In this document: positions 26,013 to 34,135 of the stretch, in pieces | Position numbering within the stretch: position 1 is the stretch's first letter | Layout: each line of letters opens with the position of its first letter | Source of the DNA: Alphaproteobacteria bacterium | GTDB taxonomy: Bacteria > Pseudomonadota > Alphaproteobacteria > Micropepsales > Micropepsaceae | Direction: 5' to 3' | Assembly: GCA_017307355.1 (NCBI GenBank) | Contig: JAFKFG010000015.1 | Coordinates: forward strand, 44,943-108,942 | Length of the DNA: 64,000 nt | Translations under genes and position numbers: made by a program | Notes under the pieces: generated by a model | The model's input: the letters and a program-made list of their open reading frames with translations, nothing else | Told to the model about the DNA's origin: nothing | Database searches by the model: none

Positions 26013-27544
26013 CGCCTCGCAAGCTCGTTCGTTGTGCTGTCTACACTCGCAAATCCTCGGAACATAACCTCGATTTGGAATTCAATTCTCTGGATGCACA
26101 GCGAGAAGCGTGTGAGGCCTACATCAAAAGCCAGGTACACGAAGGTTGGACCCTGGTTTCCGATCGCTATGACGATGGCGGAATTTCTGGAGGATCTCTG
26201 AACCGACCGGACCTTCAGCGGTTGTTGGCCGACATTCGCTCGGGGCTGATCGATACTGTGGTGGTCTATAAAGTTGACCGGCTAACTCGCTCGCTTACAG
26301 ACTTCGCCAAGCTAGTTGAACTATTCGACGCTAGCCAAGTCTCATTTGTCTCGATCACTCAAGCCTTCAATACCACCACCAGTATGGGACGATTGACGCT
26401 CAATATATTGCTCTCTTTCGCTCAGTTTGAGCGGGAGGTGATCGGGGAACGCGTGCGAGACAAGATCGCCGCCTCCAAGCGGAAGGGCCTTTGGATGGGT
26501 GGCACCTGCCCGCTGGGGTATGTGATCCAGAATAAAAAGCTGGTGGTTGTGCCCCATGATGCCGAAACCGTTCGCCTAATCTTTCGGCGCTACTTGGAAT
26601 TGGAATCTGCGGGACTTCTGTTGCGGGAACTCAGAGATAAAGGCATCAAAACGAAAAGACGTGAACAGGTTACCGGGAATTTTGTTGGCGGGGTTTGGTT
26701 TTGTAAAGGTGGTCTGACCTATCTCCTGAAAAACCCGACTTATATTGGCAAGGTTGCTCATCGTGGTGAGATTTATCCAGCTGATCATGAGCCAATCGTG
26801 GCCCAGGAATTGTTTGAAGCTGTCCAGGCAAAAATGAGATCCAACGTCCACGCCAGAAAATTGCGTCTGAGATCCTCGCCCTATCTCCTGACGGGGCTAA
26901 TATTCGATAGCGTCGGCAATCGGATGTCTCCTAGCCACACTCTTAAGAAGGGGATCCGGTACCAATATTACGTTTCACAAGGAGTTCTTCAGAACAGAGA
27001 GGTCGGGGAGGTGGCGCGGGTCTCGAGTCAAGATCTGGAGACCATGATAACGGCCTTCCTGCACCAGAATTTCTCGTTAGAAGCGGGAATGGTAAGGGAG
27101 GTGCTTCGAAGTAAAATTCAGCGGATAACTGTTCGCGCTGCGACCATAGATGTCGAGTTGGCAGTACCAAAGAATTCTTCAAGCGCATCTGAAGTAGTGT
27201 CTCATATAGTGAGCATCCCATGGCGCCCAAAAGTGAACCGGGTCGAGAAGGGGATTGCCTACACACCAGCCGAACTCGCGGATAACGATGTCAAAGGGCG
27301 TGAAGCATTGTTGGCCGCAGTGGGAAGTGCGAGGGCCTGGCTCAGGGAGTTGACCGATGGAGGCACGATCTCGGGTATTGCGAAGCGTGACGGTCGGAGC
27401 GAAAGGCAGATCCGAATATTACTCAATTTAGCTTTTCTATCGCCGAGCCGGGTGGGAGCCATTCGGGATGGCTCGGCGGCCATCGATACGATCACAAACG
27501 TTGCTCGCAATGTGCCATTTGAGTGGCCAGAGCTCGCGGTCTAG
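26009..27544 (+). CDS. Large serine recombinase
   Basis: 511-residue site-specific recombinase of the resolvase/invertase superfamily, using a catalytic serine to cut and rejoin att sites. The catalytic domain (1-150) has YTRKS with Ser16, the Arg-rich DRYDDGGISGGSLNRPDLQRLLADI and VYKVDRLTRSLTDFAKL. The Recombinase domain (about 170-270) includes GTCPLGY and LLKNPTYIGKVAHRGEIYPADHEPIV. A zinc-ribbon-like region is not evident: the expected Cys cluster is missing. The C-terminal part has an HTH-like ISGIAKRDGRSERQIRILLNLAFLSP. Base use is more AT-rich than in region 1. No att site was identified. Confidence 0.9.
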   Translation: MTPRKLVRCAVYTRKSSEHNLDLEFNSLDAQREACEAYIKSQVHEGWTLVSDRYDDGGISGGSLNRPDLQRLLADIRSGLIDTVVVYKVDRLTRSLTDFAKLVELFDASQVSFVSITQAFNTTTSMGRLTLNILLSFAQFEREVIGERVRDKIAASKRKGLWMGGTCPLGYVIQNKKLVVVPHDAETVRLIFRRYLELESAGLLLRELRDKGIKTKRREQVTGNFVGGVWFCKGGLTYLLKNPTYIGKVAHRGEIYPADHEPIVAQELFEAVQAKMRSNVHARKLRLRSSPYLLTGLIFDSVGNRMSPSHTLKKGIRYQYYVSQGVLQNREVGEVARVSSQDLETMITAFLHQNFSLEAGMVREVLRSKIQRITVRAATIDVELAVPKNSSSASEVVSHIVSIPWRPKVNRVEKGIAYTPAELADNDVKGREALLAAVGSARAWLRELTDGGTISGIAKRDGRSERQIRILLNLAFLSPSRVGAIRDGSAAIDTITNVARNVPFEWPELAV

Positions 27545-27752
27545 CTCGCGCTTCAATGTCAAATGTCAGCTTTTGACTCAAAGCGGGCATCGCAACGCGA
27601 CTGAATAAACTGCTACTTTGCACTCCGCGTCGGCTATCGGAAAAAGTGGTCTTAAATAAATGTCGGCTATCCGACGACTGATTGTCCGAAGCGGGCATCC
27701 GACGGACCGGAAAAATCAACGCGCGAACTACATCGCTGCCGCTTCAGATGGC

Positions 27753-27787
27753 AAAAAAAGCCCCCGATCTCGAAAGAGAGCGGGGGC
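27753..27787 (-). terminator. Intrinsic terminator of the 27.8-kb TonB receptor gene
   Basis: Read on the minus strand: a stem of GCCCCCG plus CTCT pairs with one mismatch (arms at 27776-27787 and 27760-27771), a TTTC tetraloop, then seven T at 27759-27753. It lies 28 bases past the receptor stop. Confidence 0.92.
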
Positions 27788-27815
27788 CAGTTTTACTCAG
27801 GGGTATGCAGTCAGG

Positions 27816-30788
27816 TTAGAAGTTGAAGCGGACGCCGGCGCGCATCGTGCGTCCCAGTATGTCGTAGACGCCAGCCGCAGTATTGATGTCGAGGCTGACA
27901 TTCGACTGGCTGCCCAGCGTGGCGACGACCGGCGGCGGTACGTTGGTGACGTTGTCCATCGCGGCATAGAGCTGGATATTCTCGTTCCAGTCATATGAGC
28001 CACGCAGGTCGAGATAGGCAACGCCCGGTACGGCGTTGTCATCCACCTGCACGCCACTGGTCCACTGATTGTTGAGCCGCGCCGAGCCGAGGAAGCGGCC
28101 CTGCACCGTGCCCCGCCAGGGCCCTGCCGAATAGGTCGCCGACAGATTGGCGCGGAACTTCGGCATGCTAGTGTTGGAGGTGAAGGACCCCAATTGTCCG
28201 GCATAATCGACCGCTGCTTGACCGAATGCAGCGGTCGTCATCTGATCGGTGTAATTGCCCAGGAAGTGCCAGGCAAGGCTTCCCGATAGGAAGTCCATCA
28301 GATAGTCGGCCTGGAAGTCGAGGCCCGAAGTCTTCAGCCATGCCGCGTTCTGCGGCATCAGATTTTCGAACTGCAGCTTGCCGTTGGAGTCGTAGACGAA
28401 CTGGTTGCAGTAGAATTGCTGTCCCGCCATGCAGAACTCGCTTTCCTGGCGCGAACTCGGCGTGGTGATGAAGCCCTTGACGTTGATCGAGTACCAGTCG
28501 AGTGAGACCTGCAGGCCCTCGACCCAGTGCGGGGTGAGAACAATACCGCCCGAGATGGTGACGGCCTTTTCCGGCTTCAGGTCCGGATTGCCGCTCTGGT
28601 TGGTATAGGCGACCACCGCTTGACCCGTGCGCGGATCGATCGGCGTCGCTTGGCTGACCAGACCCTGGTTAAACAGTTCCGACAGGTTGGGCGCCCGGAT
28701 GTCGTAAGACCAAGTCGCGCGCAGCTTGATATCGTCGTTGATCTGGCTGGTGGTGCCCAGCTTCCAGGTCTCGACCAGGCCCGAGGTGGAATAGCTGGTG
28801 AGGCGGCCAGCCGCGTTGAGGCTGAGCGACTGAACGATGCCATCCTTGATCAAAGGAACGTCGGTTTCCAGGAAGCCTTCCTGGACCGAATAGTGACCCA
28901 GCAAAGCGCCGAAATTGCCGACGTTCAGGGCTTTGGCCTGAGCCAGTGGCGAGATGTCGGCGCGGCCGGCTTCCTTGCGGTATTCACCACCGAACGCCAC
29001 AGACAGTTGACCCGCCCCCGTGAGGTTCCAAGGCAACACGCCCTGCATCGAGGCGGAGAAGACGTCCTCGTCCAGGACCATGGTCTGGTAATTTTGGTCC
29101 GTGTTCACATAGTTGATCGCGGCCGCGCTGGCGACGCCCTCGCCGAAGACATTGAGCGGCTGGCACCCGTTGGTGGGATCGCTGAGGGTCGAACGGCAGG
29201 CAATGGAGCCTACCGCCAATCCAGACGTGCCAACATTGGCCGCGGTTACCCGCACCGCGTCCACCGCGCGCGTCATGTTGTCGTTGATGACCGTATGTGT
29301 CGGAGTCGAACGAACCCTGACGCCGCCATGCTGGTAGTAGGCGTTCCACGACCAATTGTCGCCCAGCGCGCCATCCAGCGAGAATACGCCGCGTAGCAAC
29401 TGCCGGTTCACCACGTTAACCGGAATGCCGATAGAGTTCTGGAAAGCATTATAGGAGGGATTGCGCATGTCGACGTTGTTGGTCGAGGTCGTCGCGAGAT
29501 TGAAGCTGTTGACCCCCAACTGACCCATGCGCGCCACGATCGACGGATCGAGGTAGGCGTTGTCGTCGTGAATGAGCATGGTCTGTGTTAGCGCCGTGGT
29601 CGAATCGTTCTTCGACCATTGGTGACCAAAATTGAGTTGCACTGAGGCCGCGATCTCCGGCGTCAGCCTGTAGGTGCCGTAGCCAAAGAGGGTAGTGGTA
29701 CGATACGGGTAGGACAGCGGGTTGGTCGGGATTTCGCTGTTCCAGGGATTGGAGCTTCCGCCTGCCGCCAGGGTGCCGGTGAACACGCCCGGATTGTAAG
29801 GAACAGGCGTGCCATGCGGACCGACGAACTGGGTGCCCGCCAGGGGGCCGGTGAGGATCGCGCCGCCTTGCGTCGCCCGCTGCCCGACATTGGTATAGTG
29901 CAAATACTGCACTGCGCCATTGGTGGGCGTATAGGCGGGGTTCTGCAGCAGATAGGTGGATTTCCACCATTTCGCCGAGCCGATGAAAACGCTGTCCGGG
30001 CTGTTGTGATAGGCGCCCGACAGGATGATATGGCCGCGGCCTCCGTCCACGTCGAAGCCGTAGGATGCATCCAGACCATAAGCGCGACGGTTGTCCTGCC
30101 AGGTATCGCTCGCTTGGAGATCGGCTTTGAAGCCGGTGAAGGTCTTGTTGAAGACGAGGTTGACGACGCCGGCCACAGCGTCGGAACCCCAAGCAGCCGA
30201 GGCGCCGCCGGTCACCACGTCGATGCGGTTCACCAGGGTGCTGGGAATGGTTCCCAAATCCACGCCGCCGCTGACGTTGGATGAGACCACGCGCTGGCCG
30301 TCGAACAGAACCAGGGTACGCACAATGCCGAGATTGCGCAGATTGACGGTGCTGAGGCCTGCGATGGGGTTGAAGACGGTATTGCCGCCGCCGCCTTTGA
30401 GCGGCGAGGAGGAGATGCCCACGGCGGGAAGTTCGCGGATCGTGTCGCCGATATCGGCTTTCGCTGCGCCTTCCAGGGCGGCCGCGCCCACCACGGTGAC
30501 GGGTGTCGGCTGCGAATAGCCGGCGATGGAAATACGGGAGGCCGAAACCACCACCTGCTCGACGCCGGTTGGGTTGGATGGTGCAGGCTCTGCAGCCTGG
30601 GGCGTTGTAGCGGGCGCCGTCGTGGTGCTCTGGGCGAAAAGGACGTTTTCGGCACGCGCCGATGGCTGAGACTTGGTCTGATCTGACAAAGTTCCATTGT
30701 CAGCGAGCGCTGTTCCGGTTGTCAGGGTCAGAACGGCCACGCTCCCCACAAGGCGTGTGCGCATATGTTTCAAACTGTAACCGGACAT
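27816..30788 (-). CDS. TonB-dependent outer-membrane receptor
   Basis: 990-residue outer-membrane receptor. Signal peptide near residues 8-30 (LVGSVAVLTLTTGTALAD), a short N-terminal linker rich in Ala/Pro, then the plug (GVEQVVVSASRISIAGY, ADIGDTIRELPAVG, LRNLGIVRTLVLFDGQRVV, LVNRIDVVTGGASAAWGSDAVAGVVNLV) and a 22-strand barrel ending in VRFNF with a C-terminal Phe. The IRELPAV and GGASAAWGSDAVAGVVN segments place it in the oar/CirA-like group with large, often sugar- or peptide-like substrates. ATG 30788 is preferred because AGGAGG lies 6 bases before it; the open frame upstream has no plausible signal. A second receptor gene lies upstream on the same strand. Confidence 0.92.
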   Translation of the reverse strand: MSGYSLKHMRTRLVGSVAVLTLTTGTALADNGTLSDQTKSQPSARAENVLFAQSTTTAPATTPQAAEPAPSNPTGVEQVVVSASRISIAGYSQPTPVTVVGAAALEGAAKADIGDTIRELPAVGISSSPLKGGGGNTVFNPIAGLSTVNLRNLGIVRTLVLFDGQRVVSSNVSGGVDLGTIPSTLVNRIDVVTGGASAAWGSDAVAGVVNLVFNKTFTGFKADLQASDTWQDNRRAYGLDASYGFDVDGGRGHIILSGAYHNSPDSVFIGSAKWWKSTYLLQNPAYTPTNGAVQYLHYTNVGQRATQGGAILTGPLAGTQFVGPHGTPVPYNPGVFTGTLAAGGSSNPWNSEIPTNPLSYPYRTTTLFGYGTYRLTPEIAASVQLNFGHQWSKNDSTTALTQTMLIHDDNAYLDPSIVARMGQLGVNSFNLATTSTNNVDMRNPSYNAFQNSIGIPVNVVNRQLLRGVFSLDGALGDNWSWNAYYQHGGVRVRSTPTHTVINDNMTRAVDAVRVTAANVGTSGLAVGSIACRSTLSDPTNGCQPLNVFGEGVASAAAINYVNTDQNYQTMVLDEDVFSASMQGVLPWNLTGAGQLSVAFGGEYRKEAGRADISPLAQAKALNVGNFGALLGHYSVQEGFLETDVPLIKDGIVQSLSLNAAGRLTSYSTSGLVETWKLGTTSQINDDIKLRATWSYDIRAPNLSELFNQGLVSQATPIDPRTGQAVVAYTNQSGNPDLKPEKAVTISGGIVLTPHWVEGLQVSLDWYSINVKGFITTPSSRQESEFCMAGQQFYCNQFVYDSNGKLQFENLMPQNAAWLKTSGLDFQADYLMDFLSGSLAWHFLGNYTDQMTTAAFGQAAVDYAGQLGSFTSNTSMPKFRANLSATYSAGPWRGTVQGRFLGSARLNNQWTSGVQVDDNAVPGVAYLDLRGSYDWNENIQLYAAMDNVTNVPPPVVATLGSQSNVSLDINTAAGVYDILGRTMRAGVRFNF

Positions 30789-30904
30789 TTTTCCCTCCTG
30801 CGGTTTTTTTAAAAAGCGGCTCGTGACGCGACCGCATCTTTGGGAGACGTGTGGCGGGAAGACTTCCTCATCGCTGAAAATGCGATTCGGCGAATTAAAA
30901 TTCA

Positions 30905-31006
30905 TGCCAGTGCACGCAATTAACGCGTGCGGAAGGAAGCAGCAGTACTTGGCGATTACACCGCACCAAACATGTCGATGCGTGCAATTAACGTGTGCGG
31001 AAGGAG
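30905..31006. repeat. Direct repeat pair between the two receptor genes
   Basis: CGCAATTAACGCGTGCGGAA near 30915 and TGCAATTAACGTGTGCGGAA near 30984 are near-identical, both followed by GGAG or GGAAG, and lie about 69 bases apart. In the first copy GCACGC and GCGTGC form an inverted repeat around AATTAAC. It is a possible paired operator in the 263-base gap between the receptors; function unknown. Confidence 0.55.
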
Positions 31007-31051
31007 CGTTAGCCGCACTACCCCAGTTCAGAAGACTTCGCTTATTGGAGG

Positions 31052-33013
31052 TCAGGTAAAATCCACGATCAGCCGCAGATCGATCTTGCGCCCGGAGTCT
31101 GATGTGAAGCCATAAGTTCCCGCACTCGAAACCTGAAACGAGCGCACGTTCAACATGTTCATCACCGCGAGCTTCAAAGAAGCTGCCTCGTGACCCATCA
31201 GAAACTCGTAGCGCGTGTCCCAATCGATTGTCGAATAAGCGGGGACGACGGCGACACCGCTCAAAGTGGCGGGCACGTTGCCGAAATGATTGAGTCCCAG
31301 ATCGAACGAGATCCCCTTCATCCCTGAGGGACGCCAATTGGCAGCGAATATCAATTTGCGGGGCGTGATGCCGACGGGCCGGTCTCCGGAGATTCCCAAA
31401 CGAACGGCTTCACCACCCACGGCCGGCTCCGATAGCATGGCGCCCGCCACGATATTGATCTGATCGGTCACATTGCCGGAGAGCGACAATTCCAAACCTT
31501 TGTTCTCCAACGTTCCCAAATTGCGATAGGTGTGAGTGGGATCGAGATTAAAGTAGAATTTTTTGAGGTCGAAAATATCGGCGACCAGGCTGGCGCCAGG
31601 CAGGATCTGCCAGCGTATGCCGGCATCCTCTTGTCGGGTGACGGTAGCGGGCAGCGCCTGATTGCCATTGATGGCGTTGCTGGGAGCAATCCCGTTTTCC
31701 TCCAAGCCTTGAGTGTAGCTACCGAAGATTTGCACGGAGTCGCTCAGATCGGCCGTGGCCGAGCCGGTCAATAGCCATGGGGCCGCATTCAACTCCGTGG
31801 CTGTTCCTCCCGACGCGATAGCGCGCTTGTGGTAGCGTGCCTTCTGAACGCCCAGGCTCATCTGTAACCGTTTCAGCCATGCCACCTGATAACCCAGACC
31901 TATCCAGCTTTCATCAACGTGATCGTGAATCAGGGGTGCAAAAGAAATCACAGGTATTGGCGCAGTCATGTATTCGTTGATGGCCTGTGGTCCAACATCG
32001 GCGGTTACAGAGTTGCCGTACCGTCCGTTCCAATTTCGGCCGCGCAACGAGAGGATGAGCCTCTGAACAATTCGGCTCTCGCCAAAAGTCTTCTCTAGCC
32101 GAAACTCTCCGCTAGTGGAGCCCAAATACGATGCCGGGCTCACTTTCACCTGCAGCTCGCCCCGACCCGTGCGGTCGAGACTGGCAAGCAGAGGAAACGA
32201 ATTCTTGGGGCTGGCGAATTCGGAACGAAAGATTCCCAGCCGCGCCCTCCATGAGGAGAGGGTAACATTCACCAGCGAACCGTAATTATAACTGAAATCC
32301 CGATGCGTCGCCCACTCAGGCCCCAGGAAATGGCGCTCTGGCATGGGGTCGGGAAGGAATTCTCCGCTGGGTTGGTAAGATTCTCCTACTTTGCGGATGT
32401 AAGTGTCTTTGCGCGACCAGAAGGGCAAAATTTCCACCTCCGGCAACGGCAGCCAGTGTGCAAGGAGGCCAATATTGCTTTCGTAATTTGCACCCCCATC
32501 GGGAAATAAATTGTGGTCGGTGCCTACGCCGCCGCCAAGGCTGAAGCCTTCCGCAAGTGGCATAACCGCGTCGAATTGAAGATTGTAAGTCCCCCAGCTA
32601 TTGACCTCGCTAAACGCGCTGACTCTCGCTTTTTTCCCCTGAGTCCGCAAAGAAAAGTCCACGATGCCGGTGGGCGCGGGAAAGGCGAATCCCTGTGCCG
32701 CGATCCCCACACGGATGCGAGAAGATGCTTGGATCCGATCGTTTGCGTCGCCAACTTTGTCGAAATAGAGACCCTCGATCCGCTCGTTGCCCGCTAGGAT
32801 CGGTGAAAAGCCCCGAACGTTATTTTCGTTGTAGATTCCGATTTTTTCATTGCCAACGGACGTGCCGAACGCATCGTCTGCTTGGGTGACCGCATTCTCA
32901 CCGGCACGCTGAGCGTGAGCGGGAAATACAGCGATCATGGCGACGAGGATCGCCGCCGCTGGTATGGCGAGCGCGGCGTGTCGTTTGTGCACTATCGGAC
33001 TTTGCCCCCTCAA
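31052..33013 (-). CDS. TonB-dependent receptor-like protein, short
   Basis: 653-residue receptor with a signal peptide (AIPAAAILVAMIAVFPAHAQ). It has a plug with FGTSVGNEKIGIYNENNVRGFSP and a barrel whose C-terminal strands (NMLNVRSFQVSSAG, KIDLRLIVDFT) match TonB receptors; NRIEGLYF-type plug motifs are shortened compared with the 990-residue neighbour. FGTSVGNEKIGIYNE is in the siderophore-receptor style. The start is uncertain: TTG 33013 gives the full signal, GTG 32995 is an alternative. The role is inferred as uptake of a small metal chelate or related ligand. Confidence 0.82.
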   Translation of the reverse strand: MRGQSPIVHKRHAALAIPAAAILVAMIAVFPAHAQRAGENAVTQADDAFGTSVGNEKIGIYNENNVRGFSPILAGNERIEGLYFDKVGDANDRIQASSRIRVGIAAQGFAFPAPTGIVDFSLRTQGKKARVSAFSEVNSWGTYNLQFDAVMPLAEGFSLGGGVGTDHNLFPDGGANYESNIGLLAHWLPLPEVEILPFWSRKDTYIRKVGESYQPSGEFLPDPMPERHFLGPEWATHRDFSYNYGSLVNVTLSSWRARLGIFRSEFASPKNSFPLLASLDRTGRGELQVKVSPASYLGSTSGEFRLEKTFGESRIVQRLILSLRGRNWNGRYGNSVTADVGPQAINEYMTAPIPVISFAPLIHDHVDESWIGLGYQVAWLKRLQMSLGVQKARYHKRAIASGGTATELNAAPWLLTGSATADLSDSVQIFGSYTQGLEENGIAPSNAINGNQALPATVTRQEDAGIRWQILPGASLVADIFDLKKFYFNLDPTHTYRNLGTLENKGLELSLSGNVTDQINIVAGAMLSEPAVGGEAVRLGISGDRPVGITPRKLIFAANWRPSGMKGISFDLGLNHFGNVPATLSGVAVVPAYSTIDWDTRYEFLMGHEAASLKLAVMNMLNVRSFQVSSAGTYGFTSDSGRKIDLRLIVDFT

Positions 33014-33094
33014 GCTTTCCGTAGGTTGATGTTTAATACCTCAGGCTCGAAAGAGGGTAAACCTTCACTTCTGGCTCAGGGGCGGCTTCGACAC

Positions 33095-33130
33095 AAAGCT
33101 GCTATGGCGATTGATGTCGCAGTGCGACAT
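33095..33130 (+). repeat. Dispersed intergenic motif, AAAGCTG...TGTCGCAGTGCGACA type
   Basis: AAAGCTGCTATGGCGATTGA followed by TGTCGCAGTGCGACAT. The second part is palindromic (TGTCGCA/TGCGACA). Related copies lie at 36093-36126 and 56044-56077 and, more diverged, at 56170-56205. Confidence 0.6.
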
Positions 33131-33223
33131 GCCTTAGGGCCGTGCTTGTCCACGATCTGACGATCTGGCGTATTGCAGCCATGCGATTATTAAGGTTGTC
33201 GAGAGCGAGGGACATTTCTAATC

Positions 33224-33958
33224 GTGTCCAGGAGCCTCTTGCTTGCTGCTATGGACCCGATCGAGCCCGAGCTATTATCTAACGGCTTTGCCTTCCGGCC
33301 TGGCACAGCCATTCATGAGTGGTTAGGTCCTGGGCGGCCCGATTGGGGGCGGTTCGCGGCCAGCTGGAATACCTTGGGTGAGGATCGGCATATGGCTGAC
33401 GGGGGGCGTTATCGCCGTCGTCGCTATGCCGTCTTTGATGTAACCGGGAATGACATTGTTCGCGCACCGCATCAGCCGCATTTTCAGGCCAAGACCTATA
33501 ATCGTTCAAATGGCGGCTTAGATCGTTGGTTCGATCCCGTCGTGCCTGAGATCGGCGATCATATTATCATCAGGAAATTGATTGAGCGGCTCACATCGAT
33601 TTTCACTAGTCTTCCTGCCGTGGAAAGCCCGAGTGTTAGTTGGCATGTCGAGCTGCATCAATTCCGCATCGAAGCTACCGCCAATGCGGTAGGTCTCCCG
33701 ACGCCGGAAGGCGCTCATCGTGACGGCGTAGACGGCGCTTTCGTCATGTTAATCAATCGCGAGAATGTCTCGAGCGGGATAACGCAGGTCTCCGATGCAA
33801 ACGGAAGATCGCTTGGGCAATTTACCTTGAGTCAAGCCGGTGATGCTGTCTTTCTTGATGACAAGCGAGTGTTTCATGGCGTGACGCCCATCGAACCGCT
33901 CGATCCAGGAAGGTTGGCAATACGCGATGTGCTGGTGATTACATTCACAAGAGTGTAA
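33224..33958 (+). CDS. BsmA-family 2-oxoglutarate/Fe(II) dioxygenase
   Basis: 244 residues of the 2OG-Fe dioxygenase (BsmA/IDO) family, which includes free L-isoleucine and leucine hydroxylases. The iron triad is intact: HRD at about 165-167 (AHRDGVDGAF) and His218 in VFHGVTP; the Arg in IRDVLVITF would bind 2-oxoglutarate. Also present are WHVELHQFRI and NRENVSSGITQV. GTG 33224 has GAGGGA upstream; ATG 33251 is where the second copy at 56 kb begins to match and is an equal candidate. Free amino acid or small-molecule hydroxylation is the family function; substrate unknown. A decayed paralogue is at 56.3 kb. Confidence 0.85.
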   Translation: MSRSLLLAAMDPIEPELLSNGFAFRPGTAIHEWLGPGRPDWGRFAASWNTLGEDRHMADGGRYRRRRYAVFDVTGNDIVRAPHQPHFQAKTYNRSNGGLDRWFDPVVPEIGDHIIIRKLIERLTSIFTSLPAVESPSVSWHVELHQFRIEATANAVGLPTPEGAHRDGVDGAFVMLINRENVSSGITQVSDANGRSLGQFTLSQAGDAVFLDDKRVFHGVTPIEPLDPGRLAIRDVLVITFTRV

Positions 33959-34135
33959 CTAGCCATTCCTCAGTAGAAAAGCAGGGCGCGCCGGTTGTTG
34001 CTGAAGGCGGCATTTGTCGCGTGTCGCACTGCGCAATGCCTATTTGAGGGCCGACGTCCACTGCATGTCGCACCGCGACACGGATTAATTGAACGCGGAC
34101 GTTGGCTGTCTGCTAGCCGACAGCGGCCTTGGAAT

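Larger units (their letters stand above)
33091..33973 (+). repeat. Long direct repeat, copy A (partner 56166-57049)
   Basis: About 880 bases match 56166-57049 in the same orientation, beginning at ACACAAAGCTG, covering the dioxygenase gene with its leader and ending just past the gene at ATTCCTCAG. The two copies lie about 23 kb apart with the HCS cluster between them. The boundaries are read by eye. Confidence 0.8.
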
